Notes under the pieces: model-generated
What the model was told of the DNA's origin: nothing
What the model saw: the letters and a program-made list of their open reading frames with translations, nothing else
Database searches by the model: none
In this document: positions 44,996-54,134 of the stretch, piece after piece
How positions within the stretch are numbered: the stretch's first letter is position 1
Layout of the letters: each line of letters begins with the position of its first letter
Made by a program: the position numbers and the translations under genes
NCBI GenBank assembly: GCA_023409535.1
Contig: JAEYGZ010000031.1
Span: 1-64,000, forward strand
Reading direction: 5' to 3'
Length of the DNA stretch: 64,000 nt
DNA from: Bacillota bacterium
GTDB lineage: Bacteria > Bacillota > Clostridia > Lachnospirales > Lachnospiraceae

Positions 44996-45011
44996 AGGTC
45001 CTCTCCTTGGT

Positions 45012-46001
45012 TTAGCATATTCTTGGAAGACCCTCCCCATAGAGGATATCAATCCTTCGGGTTCCTTGCAAGGCGGTCTTCATGGTCACACTTTTTCCTT
45101 CCGTTATTCTGCCGATGATTGCCGCATTCCTGCCATAGCTGTTGCTTCTCATGGCAGTGAGAGCCTTTTCTGCCTGTCTATGGGGAACCACGGCGATCAT
45201 CTTGCCTTCATTCGCCATATATAAGGGATCCAGGCCAAGGATATCACAAAAACCGCGAATCTCACTGCTGACGGGCAATGCTGTTTCATTCACCTCAACT
45301 CCGCATTTCGAGCTGTCGGTTATCTCATTTAAGATTGTTGCAAGGCCGCCTCTGGTTACATCTCTCATAAAATGAACCTTAATTTCTTCTTTGATGAATT
45401 TCTTTAAAATTCCTGTTAACGGAGCACAGTCACTGGCTATCTCATTCTGAATTCCCATACGCTCCGACATAATTGCGGCGTGGTGCTCACCAAGGTTGCC
45501 GGAGAGAAGAATGGCGTCTCCTTCCTTACAGCCTGACACACTGACACCCTTCATTGCTACCTCCCCAATTCCGGAGGTATTGATGTATACACCGCCCTTA
45601 CCTTCGATCACCTTGGTGTCTCCGGCAACTATTTTTACATTCGCTTCTTTGGCTGCTCTGGCCATGGATTCAGCAATTCGCTCCACAGTATCGATTTCGG
45701 TGCCCTCTTCCAGGATGAAGCCGCAGGTCAGATACTTCGGAATTGCTCCCATCATCGTCAGATCATTGACGGTTCCGCAGACAGCCAGCTTACCAATATC
45801 ACCGCCCTTGAAGAACATAGGAGTCACCACAAAGGAGTCCGTTGTGTAAGCGATCCTGCCGGATACTGAAAGAACTGCGGAATCTTCCAAGCGGTTTAAA
45901 ATTGTATTATTAAAATGCTTTAAAAATATGTCATGGATCAGGTTACTGGTCTGCACTCCGCCGCTGCCATAGGACATGTTGATTTTCATTTTTTTCTCCA
46001 T
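45012..46001 (-). CDS. hypE: Hydrogenase maturation protein HypE
   Basis: 329 residues. A PurM-like ATP-dependent dehydratase that turns the carbamoyl group on its C-terminal Cys into the cyanide ligand of the NiFe site. The conserved C-terminus PRIC with the acceptor cysteine is intact, and the N-terminal SYGSGGVQTSNLI and SGNLGEHHAAIMS motifs are present. Works with HypF and hands cyanide to HypC-HypD. Confidence 0.95.
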   Translation of the reverse strand: MEKKMKINMSYGSGGVQTSNLIHDIFLKHFNNTILNRLEDSAVLSVSGRIAYTTDSFVVTPMFFKGGDIGKLAVCGTVNDLTMMGAIPKYLTCGFILEEGTEIDTVERIAESMARAAKEANVKIVAGDTKVIEGKGGVYINTSGIGEVAMKGVSVSGCKEGDAILLSGNLGEHHAAIMSERMGIQNEIASDCAPLTGILKKFIKEEIKVHFMRDVTRGGLATILNEITDSSKCGVEVNETALPVSSEIRGFCDILGLDPLYMANEGKMIAVVPHRQAEKALTAMRSNSYGRNAAIIGRITEGKSVTMKTALQGTRRIDILYGEGLPRIC

Positions 46002-46027
46002 TCCTGCTCATGTTTTTTGCGCAAAGG

Positions 46028-47074
46028 TTATCCTCTGTTCTTATACCAGATTCCGCAGGCACCTTCCACTGATACCATACAAGGGCCGATGGCATTTAAC
46101 GGAGAACATACCTGTCCGAATAAGGGGCAGTCCGCCGGCTGAATACGGCCAAGGATAACGTCGCTGCAGCGGCAGCCCTTGGGCCCCTTCGAAACACAGG
46201 CATCCAGAACGCTTCCTGCATCATATTCTTCGTATTCCTTCTTCAACCTCAGAGCAGATTCCGGAATAACACCAATCTCTCTCCAGTCATCATCCACAGC
46301 TTCAAAGTACTGATTCACCAGCTCCTGAGCCTTTTCATTGCCTTCTTCACTTACCACGCTGGTATAGAGATTCTTAACACAAAAGCTCTGATGCTTAATC
46401 TGGCTGAGTATCTCATATACGGCTCCCAGGATGTGTTCCCCTTCAAAGCCGGCAATGACACAGGGCTTGCGGTATTTCTGTGCCAGATCTTCATAAGCAC
46501 CGCTGCCAATGATAACACTGACATGGCCGGGACAGAGGAATGCATCAATCTCCTTCTCGTTCTCACAGATAAATTCCAGTGCCGGGATAATCGTCTTCAC
46601 CGAGGTCAAAAGCTTTAAATTTTGAATATTATTCTGAACCAGCTCGTCCATCATTAATGCATAGATCGGGGTCGTTGTTTCAAAACCGACAGCGGCAAAA
46701 ATAAACTGTGTCCCCGGATTGTCCGCAGCCAATTTAATTGCAGATAGCGGAGAATAAAGGATGTCCACCCTTCCTCCCGCTGCCTTTGCCTCAGTTAAGG
46801 ACATACGGCTGCCCTTTACCTTCATCATATCACCGAAGGTCAGCACACAATGTCCGTCCTTCAGGGAATATTCCACTAATTTATCTATATAAGCAGCATT
46901 TGTAACACATACAGGACACCCCGGACCCGATATTAATTGTATCTTCGGCGACAGCAGACTTCGGATTCCGTGCTTGAAGATACTTCCTGTATGGGTTCCG
47001 CATACCTCCATAATCTTAATCGGTCGGCCGTCATAATTTTTCAATTCTTCCTTTATCTGATCAAGGGTTTTCAT
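46028..47074 (-). CDS. hypD: Hydrogenase maturation protein HypD
   Basis: 348 residues. The iron-sulfur scaffold on which the Fe(CN)2CO unit is built with HypC. Motifs: EVCGTHTGSIFKHG, SGPGCPVCVT, FAAVGFETTTPIYA, CPGHVSVIIG and the Cys-rich end (GPKGCRCSDVILG, DCPLFGQVCSPLNAIGPC). The start overlaps the end of hypC by 14 bases. Confidence 0.96.
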   Translation of the reverse strand: MKTLDQIKEELKNYDGRPIKIMEVCGTHTGSIFKHGIRSLLSPKIQLISGPGCPVCVTNAAYIDKLVEYSLKDGHCVLTFGDMMKVKGSRMSLTEAKAAGGRVDILYSPLSAIKLAADNPGTQFIFAAVGFETTTPIYALMMDELVQNNIQNLKLLTSVKTIIPALEFICENEKEIDAFLCPGHVSVIIGSGAYEDLAQKYRKPCVIAGFEGEHILGAVYEILSQIKHQSFCVKNLYTSVVSEEGNEKAQELVNQYFEAVDDDWREIGVIPESALRLKKEYEEYDAGSVLDACVSKGPKGCRCSDVILGRIQPADCPLFGQVCSPLNAIGPCMVSVEGACGIWYKNRG

Positions 47075-47288
47075 TAAAAGTCTCTCCTAATTCTTCAAAA
47101 ACTTCAAGGATCTCCTGAGCAGCTTCCTTTTTCATTACCTCAAGGACACAGCCGGCATGAATCAGGACATAATCCCCCAGCTCCACGGATACCAGTTTAA
47201 TATTCGCTTCCGTTATATTATTCATGATATTGACCTTAGCGATATCACCGTTAATTTCTACCACCTTGCCAGGTACTGCAACACACAT
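47061..47288 (-). CDS. hypC: Hydrogenase maturation chaperone HypC
   Basis: 75 residues starting MCVAVPGKVVEI. The HypC family needs Cys at position 2, so the ATG at 47288 is chosen over a GTG at 47297 that would add three residues. Also present is the conserved GDYVLIHAGCVLEVM. Binds HypD and carries the iron unit to the hydrogenase large subunit. Confidence 0.95.
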   Translation of the reverse strand: MCVAVPGKVVEINGDIAKVNIMNNITEANIKLVSVELGDYVLIHAGCVLEVMKKEAAQEILEVFEELGETFNENP

Positions 47289-47354
47289 ATTTAACACACC
47301 TTTCTATAAAAGACCATTTTACATTCATGCACCTGCAAACTGCCAATCCCGTTG

Positions 47355-49778
47355 TTATTTCTTATCCATATGCTTCATTAATCCGACATACGTTTGCCCA
47401 AGACTGATGCAGCCGTCATTTGGAGGGACTGCCAGATTATAATACACTGTAAAGCCATTCTCTCTGAGCAGCTTACAGGTTCGCTCTGTTAATACCGAAT
47501 TCTGGAACACCCCGCCGCTGACAGCGATACGGTCTGTCAGATGCCGGTCCCGAAGATTTAGACATACGTTAAGTATCATATCTGCAACTGCATAATGAAA
47601 GCCCAAAGCCAGAGCTCTCACATCAGTCCCTGCTTTCTTTTCACAGATTGTTCTTAAGAGCGGTCCTGGATTTAACTCCATTATCTCACCTTTTTCGGCA
47701 ATTGCAAAGGAAAGTTCTGTCTCTTTCCTATTTTCTCTTTTTGCTAATACAGCTTCCCGTTCCAGATTGGCGGCGCATTCTCCTTCATAACGATTGACCT
47801 GTCCGATCTCGAGCAGAGAGGCCACCGCATCAAAGAGGCGTCCCATGCTTGAAGTCAAAACTGTATTGACTTTATGTTCAAGGGCCGCTCTTATTATATC
47901 AATCCGGTCATCATTGCTGTATTTCCCAAGACCCTCCTTCAACAGATAACAGGTGGCAGTTTTTTTGGCATCCTTCATGGACTGGTCACCGCCCAGAATG
48001 GGGGTATAGGAAAGATGTGCCGCCCTGATAAACTGTGCGCCTTCACAAACCAGGAATTCGCCGCCCCAGATGTTACCGTCGGAGCCGTATCCTGTCCCGT
48101 CAAAAGCAATACCGATTACCTTCTCCTTTAAGCCATGCTCTGCCATCACAGATGCAATATGGGCATGGTGATGCTGTACCTGAAGAAGCGGCAATCCAAG
48201 CGTTTTGGCATAACGGGCAGAGTAATAATTCGGATGAAGATCACATACGGCAAAGGCAGGCTGCATCTTTAGCAGCTCTGATACCTCCTCTCTGGAATGG
48301 ATATATTCCTCCAGAATACTTTCTTCTTCCAGATCGCCAAAGTACTGTGATACAACTGCCGCCCCTTTTTTATAGAGACAGTAGGCAGCCTTAAGATCCC
48401 CTCCCGCAGCAAAAATCACAGGAGAAGTCTTAACAGGGTGTTCCTTTTGCCTGGCCCCCTGTTCTTCCTCTTCAAAGGGTAGAAATACCGGATATGGTAC
48501 AAAACCACGGCTTCGGCGAATCAGCTGCGGCTTATGATCAATCACCTTTGCCACAGAATCATCCACAGAACGCACAATTCTTCTTTTATTATAAAGTATG
48601 CCGTGAAGATAAGGCGATCTTACCGATAATATCTCCTTATCTTCACGGATAATCGGTTTCCCTGAAAGATTACCGCTGGTCATAATCAAGGGACCGCAGG
48701 CTCTTGTTAATAAGATCTGCAACGGGGTATACGGTAAAAATGCGCCGCAATAGATGCTGCCCTTATTCGTTGAGGGTGCCATCCCGTCCCTGTGCATGTA
48801 CAAAAGTACTATGGGCCTGGCCTTCGTCATCAGGAGCTTTTCTTCCTCCTCTGACACACTGCAGTACTCCCGGATACCGGCAACGGTTTCGAACATCACT
48901 GCAAATGGCTTCTCCTCGCGCCCTTTCAGGTTTCTCAAATTAACCACAGCCTCCTCCTGAAAAGGGGAACATACAAAATGATATCCGCCGATTCCCTTGA
49001 CAGCAAGAATTCCGCCGGCTTTAATAATCGCAGCCGCCTGAAGAAGTGCCGACCGGTTGGTCCGCCGGTGGTTAACCGTACTATCCAAAGCACGGTTCGG
49101 CTCCTGTTCATGCACTCCTTCTCCGGACAATACCGCATTTTCCTGAAGAATCAGGTATGGTCCGCAATCATCACAGGATATGGTCTGTGCGTGATGTCTC
49201 CTGCTATCCGGCGAGGTGTATTCCTCATGACAGTCCTTACACAGTTTAAAATCTTTCATGGTGGTATTATCCCTGTCATAGGGCAGCTCTTCTATGATCG
49301 TATAACGCGGTCCGCAGGCGACACAACTGATAAACGGATTCCCATAACGCCTGTTCCCCGGATCGTCAAGCTCTCTCTGACAACTGGGACATACGGGCAG
49401 GTCCGGGGGAAGGATGGAAACCTCCTCACTGGTCTCACTATGAATGATAACAAAATCCTTATATAATTCTGCAGCATAAGATACTTTTTCCCTCGAAAGA
49501 TTCTCCCGGGATGCAGCTTTCACGGATAACGCTTCTATGTCCAGCTTAACGATTTCACTGCCGTTTCCATGATCCAGCTGCAGCTCTGACAAAAACTCCT
49601 CAAACTCTGACACCTGGGAATATGTCAGTATCTCCACATAGCCGCCCACATTTCTGACATAGCCTTTGATCTTATATTTATTTGCAATATGATAAACAAG
49701 GGGTCGAAAACCAACCCCTTGCACCATACCATATACCTTTATTCGATTTGCTATGAATTTACTCTTTCCTTGATCCAT
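47355..49778 (-). CDS. hypF: Carbamoyltransferase HypF
   Basis: 807 residues, full length. N-terminal acylphosphatase domain (GMVQGVGFRPLVY), two zinc-finger pairs (CPSCQREL, CVACGP, CKDC, CDDCGP at about 110-205), a YrdC-like domain (about 240-425) and a Kae1-like C-terminal domain with QHHHAHIASVMAEHG. Uses carbamoyl phosphate and ATP to carbamoylate HypE. The ATG lies inside the end of hypB (28-base overlap), so the two are translationally coupled. Confidence 0.96.
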   Translation of the reverse strand: MDQGKSKFIANRIKVYGMVQGVGFRPLVYHIANKYKIKGYVRNVGGYVEILTYSQVSEFEEFLSELQLDHGNGSEIVKLDIEALSVKAASRENLSREKVSYAAELYKDFVIIHSETSEEVSILPPDLPVCPSCQRELDDPGNRRYGNPFISCVACGPRYTIIEELPYDRDNTTMKDFKLCKDCHEEYTSPDSRRHHAQTISCDDCGPYLILQENAVLSGEGVHEQEPNRALDSTVNHRRTNRSALLQAAAIIKAGGILAVKGIGGYHFVCSPFQEEAVVNLRNLKGREEKPFAVMFETVAGIREYCSVSEEEEKLLMTKARPIVLLYMHRDGMAPSTNKGSIYCGAFLPYTPLQILLTRACGPLIMTSGNLSGKPIIREDKEILSVRSPYLHGILYNKRRIVRSVDDSVAKVIDHKPQLIRRSRGFVPYPVFLPFEEEEQGARQKEHPVKTSPVIFAAGGDLKAAYCLYKKGAAVVSQYFGDLEEESILEEYIHSREEVSELLKMQPAFAVCDLHPNYYSARYAKTLGLPLLQVQHHHAHIASVMAEHGLKEKVIGIAFDGTGYGSDGNIWGGEFLVCEGAQFIRAAHLSYTPILGGDQSMKDAKKTATCYLLKEGLGKYSNDDRIDIIRAALEHKVNTVLTSSMGRLFDAVASLLEIGQVNRYEGECAANLEREAVLAKRENRKETELSFAIAEKGEIMELNPGPLLRTICEKKAGTDVRALALGFHYAVADMILNVCLNLRDRHLTDRIAVSGGVFQNSVLTERTCKLLRENGFTVYYNLAVPPNDGCISLGQTYVGLMKHMDKK

Positions 49779-50404
49779 GCTACTACTTCATCATATCCTT
49801 CTTCCGTCTTACCGGATACCTTAATCACAGGAGCAGTCTTATTCAGTGCTCTGACACCCTTCATGAAGAATTCCTCATCAAAATCTACATAGGGCAGCAA
49901 GTCACATTTATTTAATAATATAATGCTTGCCTTTTCAAATGCCAGGGGATATTTATAGGGCTTATCGCTGCCTTCGGTTACTGTGGATAGGAGCATCTTT
50001 GCATGCTCCCCGATCATAAATTCAGCGGGGCAAACCAGGTTCCCGATATTTTCGATAAAAAGAACACCGTTATCTATCTTCAGCTCCTGCACTGCCTCAC
50101 CGATCAAGGGGGAATCAAGATGGCAGGCACCGCCGGTATTGATCTGGATCGCTTTCACCCCAAGGGACCGAAGTGTCCTGGTATCAAAGTCGGCTTCAAT
50201 ATCACCCTCAATGACAAATGGTGTTATTCCGCCAAGTCTTTTAATGATTTGAATTAAAGAGGTGGTCTTTCCCGCACCGGGCGCACCCATCACATTAATT
50301 GCATAAATGTTCTTCTCTGTTAATTCCGCATTGATTTTTGATGCTGCTTCATCGTTCTTATCATAGACGGATTCCATGATTTCAATTTCTCTGGTCTCTG
50401 ACAT
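49751..50404 (-). CDS. hypB: Hydrogenase nickel-insertion GTPase HypB
   Basis: 217 residues from the ATG at 50404 (GGAG six bases ahead). P-loop GAPGAGKTTSLIQ, the metal-binding GGACHLD and NKCDLLPYVDFD G-motif. It lacks a His-rich or CxxCGC N-terminal nickel store, so it is the minimal form. Delivers nickel with HypA. Confidence 0.94.
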   Translation of the reverse strand: MSETREIEIMESVYDKNDEAASKINAELTEKNIYAINVMGAPGAGKTTSLIQIIKRLGGITPFVIEGDIEADFDTRTLRSLGVKAIQINTGGACHLDSPLIGEAVQELKIDNGVLFIENIGNLVCPAEFMIGEHAKMLLSTVTEGSDKPYKYPLAFEKASIILLNKCDLLPYVDFDEEFFMKGVRALNKTAPVIKVSGKTEEGYDEVVAWIKERVNS

Positions 50405-50443
50405 ATCATACTCCATTCTATCGCCTGCAGCGACATAAAGCTA

Positions 50444-50782
50444 TTATACCTCGATAGACCGAATATAAAATTCCTGCCCAATCTCCGTTGGACTTCCCTC
50501 CCCATGACAGGCCGGGCATTCAAAGGAAAACGGCTTTCTTTCGAAGTATTCTCCGCACTTGTTACATTTTAACTTTGGTGTGACACGCACAATATTAAGC
50601 TTGGCCCCGGCACACCGGCTGCCTTCTGCAATAATTTCAAAATACAGTTCGATGGAACTGGCTACATAGCCGGAATAATCACCTACAACAAGGTTAATTA
50701 CCTTAACCTCCTCCGCGTTATTCCTGGCGGCATATTCGTCTGCAACTTCAATTATTCGCTGTGTGATTGGGTATTCGTGCAT
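50444..50782 (-). CDS. hypA: Hydrogenase nickel chaperone HypA
   Basis: 112 residues starting MHEYPITQ; His2 is the nickel ligand. The zinc site is CNKC ... CPAC. The start codon lies inside the last codons of echF (31-base overlap). Passes nickel to HypB and the hydrogenase large subunit. Confidence 0.94.
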   Translation of the reverse strand: MHEYPITQRIIEVADEYAARNNAEEVKVINLVVGDYSGYVASSIELYFEIIAEGSRCAGAKLNIVRVTPKLKCNKCGEYFERKPFSFECPACHGEGSPTEIGQEFYIRSIEV

Positions 50783-51114
50783 TTTATAAACTCATCCCTT
50801 GCCTTTTCACCTGCCGGTGCTGTGTACTGGTTATCCATAATAAGACATTTCTTCGGGCAAACCTCGGTACAATATCCGCACTGGATACAGGAAAAACGCT
50901 CAATGCTCCAGGAGGAATTAGCCTTATCCACTGTAATTGCGCCGGTAGGACATCTTCTCTGGCACATACTGCAGAAAATACAATCGTCAATTGAAATTTC
51001 AATCTTACCTCTGGTACGATCAAATTTATCCTTTGCCTGAATGGGATAAAGTACCGTATAGGGTCCGTGAAATAAATTCTTAAAAAGTGTTTTTGTCATA
51101 CTTAATACAGACAT
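50752..51114 (-). CDS. echF: Ech hydrogenase polyferredoxin subunit EchF
   Basis: 120 residues from the ATG at 51114 (GGAG eight bases ahead). Two 4Fe-4S motifs, CIFCSMCQRRCP and CIQCGYCTEVCP, make it the electron-entry subunit that accepts electrons from reduced ferredoxin and passes them to EchC. Homologous to NuoI/HycF. Lies 97 bases after the large subunit gene. Confidence 0.9.
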   Translation of the reverse strand: MSVLSMTKTLFKNLFHGPYTVLYPIQAKDKFDRTRGKIEISIDDCIFCSMCQRRCPTGAITVDKANSSWSIERFSCIQCGYCTEVCPKKCLIMDNQYTAPAGEKARDEFIKCTNTQSHSE

Positions 51115-51211
51115 ATTAATTCTCCTATCATGGTATATTTTCAATACCTGGTATATTGTCAATACCTATTAAGATTGTGCTGATTACTCTGTCACAATCT
51201 CAGGGAACGCG

Positions 51212-52291
51212 TCAGCGTTCTGTGCAGCTGATACAGGGATCGATGGTCAGAACTAAAATCGGCACATCAGCAAGGGCACAGCCTTTGAGTGTCTCCAGTA
51301 AGGCAGGTACATTCGCAAAGGTAGGCGTTCTAACTCTCACACGATCAAGAAATTTAGAACCATTTGCCTTTGCATAATATATTACCTCCCCACGTGGTTG
51401 TTCAATACGAGTAAAATACTCGCCGGTCGGGTTGCCGGTAACCTTTACCTTGATATCGCCTTCCGGTATTAATTTAACACATTGTCTTATTAAGTCAATT
51501 GACTGGAATACCTCCCTGATTCTCACAGAGGTTCTTGCATAGCTATCGCCTGCTGTCTCAGTGATCGGTTTGAAATCCAACAGGCCATACGCAGCATAGC
51601 CCTGGACTCTCATATCAGACTCAATACCGCTTGCTCGTGCCATGGGTCCTGCAGCGCCTAAATCATAAGCCTGTTCCCTGGTTAATATGCCAACGCCCCT
51701 GGTACGGCTCTTTACAGAAGCATCATTAATGAATACCTCTGTAAGTTCCTTTAATTCCTTCTCTACGTTATTCAGAATGCCGACAATCTTGGTGAGTGTT
51801 TCCGCACTGATATCCTTTCTTACACCGCCTATATCACATACGGAGAAGATTACTCTTCCGCCTGTGGTTTCCTCAAAGATATCCAGAATCTGCTCTCTGA
51901 CCTTCCAGGAATGCATGAATAAGCTCTCAAAACCAAAAGCATCGGCAAGAAGGCCCAGCCACAGCGTATGGCTGTGCATACGGGAAAGCTCAGCCCATAT
52001 CGTACGCAAGAATTTTGCTCTTTCAGGAATTTCCACGTTCATGATACTTTCGATTGTCATACAATAACCCATTCCATGCATGAAGGAACAGATACCGCAG
52101 ATACGTTCGGCTACATAGGTATACTGCAGGAAATCCTTTTTCTCAACCAGCTTCTCCAAGCCTCTGTGAATATATCCTATTCTGGGAATTGCTTCAACAA
52201 CGGTCTCATCCTCAAGTACCAGATCCAGATGGATCGGCTCCGGAAGAACCGGATGCTGAGGACCGAAGGGTATTACTGTTCTCTTTCCCAT
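51212..52291 (-). CDS. echE: [NiFe]-hydrogenase large subunit EchE
   Basis: 359 residues, NuoD/HycE homologue of group 4. The NiFe site is made by RICGICS (C65, C68) and the C-terminal DPCISCTER (C353, C356), with the protein ending exactly at that Arg. There is no C-terminal extension, so no maturation protease is needed, and none is encoded here. Start overlaps the echD stop as TAATG. Catalyses proton reduction or hydrogen oxidation on the cytoplasmic side of the membrane. Confidence 0.95.
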   Translation of the reverse strand: MGKRTVIPFGPQHPVLPEPIHLDLVLEDETVVEAIPRIGYIHRGLEKLVEKKDFLQYTYVAERICGICSFMHGMGYCMTIESIMNVEIPERAKFLRTIWAELSRMHSHTLWLGLLADAFGFESLFMHSWKVREQILDIFEETTGGRVIFSVCDIGGVRKDISAETLTKIVGILNNVEKELKELTEVFINDASVKSRTRGVGILTREQAYDLGAAGPMARASGIESDMRVQGYAAYGLLDFKPITETAGDSYARTSVRIREVFQSIDLIRQCVKLIPEGDIKVKVTGNPTGEYFTRIEQPRGEVIYYAKANGSKFLDRVRVRTPTFANVPALLETLKGCALADVPILVLTIDPCISCTER

Positions 52292-52644
52292 TATTCCTCA
52301 CCCGCTTTCTTAAACGGTGTCTTCACCGGTATTGTATAGAAATTATTGTCATAATCAAGTGAGATGTTCACAATATTAACTCCAAAAAGCTCCTTAATCT
52401 CATTTTCATATATAAAAGCAGGAGAATAAATTAAACTGATGCTCGATACCTCTATCTCTGCATCCGCAATAAATCTCAAGCTTACCAAATCATAGTTCTT
52501 ATCAAAGGAATATGAAAGCTCTGTGGCACCGCCTGCCAGACCGGTAGCGGAAATGGCAACGATGCGGTATCCTTCACTTTTAAAACGCAGCGTCTCGGAT
52601 AACAGTTCCTTCGGTTCAATTGTTTGAATAGTTTGCTGACCCAT
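52291..52644 (-). CDS. echD: Ech hydrogenase subunit EchD (NuoC-like)
   Basis: 117 residues from the ATG at 52644 (AAGGA ahead). It resembles the 30-kDa NuoC/HycE N-terminal type: AFIYENEIKELFGVNIVNIS is the signature. A structural partner of EchE, with no cofactor. Confidence 0.85.
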   Translation of the reverse strand: MGQQTIQTIEPKELLSETLRFKSEGYRIVAISATGLAGGATELSYSFDKNYDLVSLRFIADAEIEVSSISLIYSPAFIYENEIKELFGVNIVNISLDYDNNFYTIPVKTPFKKAGEE

Positions 52645-52735
52645 AGCTTTTCCTTTCTTACATTTAATATTAAAATTGAGTCGAGGATTACACAGACCCA
52701 ATTTACAGGTATGAAATTAATATAATTTCATACTT

Positions 52736-53179
52736 TTACGCTTTGCTTATCTTCTTTCTTGCATGCTTTTGTTTCTCTTCCAGTATAGCAAGACCCTTTA
52801 CGACACCATCAATAATTGCCTCAGGTCTGGCCGCACAGCCGGGTACATAAACATCAACAGGCAGTACCTTATCTACTCCTCCGGATACATTATAGCACTC
52901 TGCGAAAATGCCGCCGGAATTTGCACAAATTCCTACCGCAACAACAACCTTCGGTTCTGCCATCTGCTCATATATCTGCTTTACTACAGGAATATTCTGC
53001 TCATTAACGCTGCCCGTTATTAATAATAGATCCGCATGCTTCGGATTACCTGTATTAATGATACCAAAACGCTCCACATCATATAAGGGTGTCAGGCAGG
53101 CAAGGACCTCGATATCACACCCATTACAGCTGGATCCGTCATAATGTAAAATCCAAGGTGATTTTTTAACGAACTTCAT
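52736..53179 (-). CDS. echC: [NiFe]-hydrogenase small subunit EchC
   Basis: 147 residues from the ATG at 53179 (GAGGA six bases ahead). NuoB-like fold with the proximal 4Fe-4S cluster: C18 and C21 in SSCNGCDIE, Cys in VGICANSGG and Cys in VPGCAARPEAI. Links EchF electrons to the NiFe site. Confidence 0.95.
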   Translation of the reverse strand: MKFVKKSPWILHYDGSSCNGCDIEVLACLTPLYDVERFGIINTGNPKHADLLLITGSVNEQNIPVVKQIYEQMAEPKVVVAVGICANSGGIFAECYNVSGGVDKVLPVDVYVPGCAARPEAIIDGVVKGLAILEEKQKHARKKISKA

Positions 53180-53273
53180 AGTTTTCCTCATTTCTGCGTA
53201 GCTAATGTCTCGTTCACAAGACTATGCGCATATCAAGTTAGTGGATTTAGTCTTCGTATTTCCTTCCGCTAAA

Positions 53274-54134
53274 TCAGTGAAAGAAGGATAATACGATAAG
53301 GTTAACGGTTGCCAGCACACCGGTAGCAATCCAGGAATATTTCAGGGTTTGCTGCCACTTATAACGTGCAAAAGCATTATCAATGATAATCTCCAGGAAA
53401 TATACGAGTAAGCAAACTACTACCGCAAGTATGCGGCTAAGCGTAGAGGATGCTGCGATGAACACAAATACCAAGGTCAGTGTGATAATAACCTCATACC
53501 AGTGAGTAACCTCAATTACAGCAAGATCTCTGCCGGAATACTCTGTGGTAATGCCCTTAACGATTTCCTGATGTCCATGATGTGATGTACTAAGGTCAAA
53601 GGGTGATTTTCTAAGCTTGATGGTAATGATATAAATCAATCCGAGGAATATGCCCGGAAGATGAATAATCGCAGGAATATCATTTGAAATAATATCTTTT
53701 ACAAAGAAGCTGTTATCTACATAATATAGACTTACGCAGGTTAATAATACCATCGGCTCATAAGACATGATCTGAAGCAGCTCACGCTCTGCACCAATGA
53801 GGCTGTATGGGGATCTGGTGGAATAGCCGCCCAGAACAAAAAATACGGAGCCTAAGGTCAGGGCAAAAATAGCAAGCAGCATATCTCCTCCGGCAAGTAG
53901 TATCTCAGCGGTAAATACTACAAATACCAGAGATAAATATACATAAAAACGATGTAAGGAATTCACTTGAATAGATTCCTTCTGTATCAGCTTGAATACA
54001 TCATAAAAGGGCTGTAATACAGGCGGACCTTGTCTTCCCTGCAATCTTGCAGTGATAATACGGTCAACACCTGTCAAAAGGCCGCCAACCAACGGAGTTA
54101 ATATAAGAAACAATATCCCAAATAAAATAATCAT
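53274..54134 (-). CDS. echB: Ech hydrogenase membrane subunit EchB (NuoH-like)
   Basis: 286 residues from the ATG at 54134, which overlaps the echA stop as TAATG. About eight spans; the NuoH loop RLQGRQGPPVLQPFYDVFKL and SPFDLSTSHHGHQEIVKG with acidic residues are present. Anchors the peripheral arm and takes part in ion pumping. Confidence 0.93.
   Translation of the reverse strand: MIILFGILFLILTPLVGGLLTGVDRIITARLQGRQGPPVLQPFYDVFKLIQKESIQVNSLHRFYVYLSLVFVVFTAEILLAGGDMLLAIFALTLGSVFFVLGGYSTRSPYSLIGAERELLQIMSYEPMVLLTCVSLYYVDNSFFVKDIISNDIPAIIHLPGIFLGLIYIITIKLRKSPFDLSTSHHGHQEIVKGITTEYSGRDLAVIEVTHWYEVIITLTLVFVFIAASSTLSRILAVVVCLLVYFLEIIIDNAFARYKWQQTLKYSWIATGVLATVNLIVLSFFH

Noticed and set aside
49292..49477. 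Frames overlapping hypF on both strands
   Set aside because: hypF is complete and conserved across this region; the overlapping frames show no independent support.
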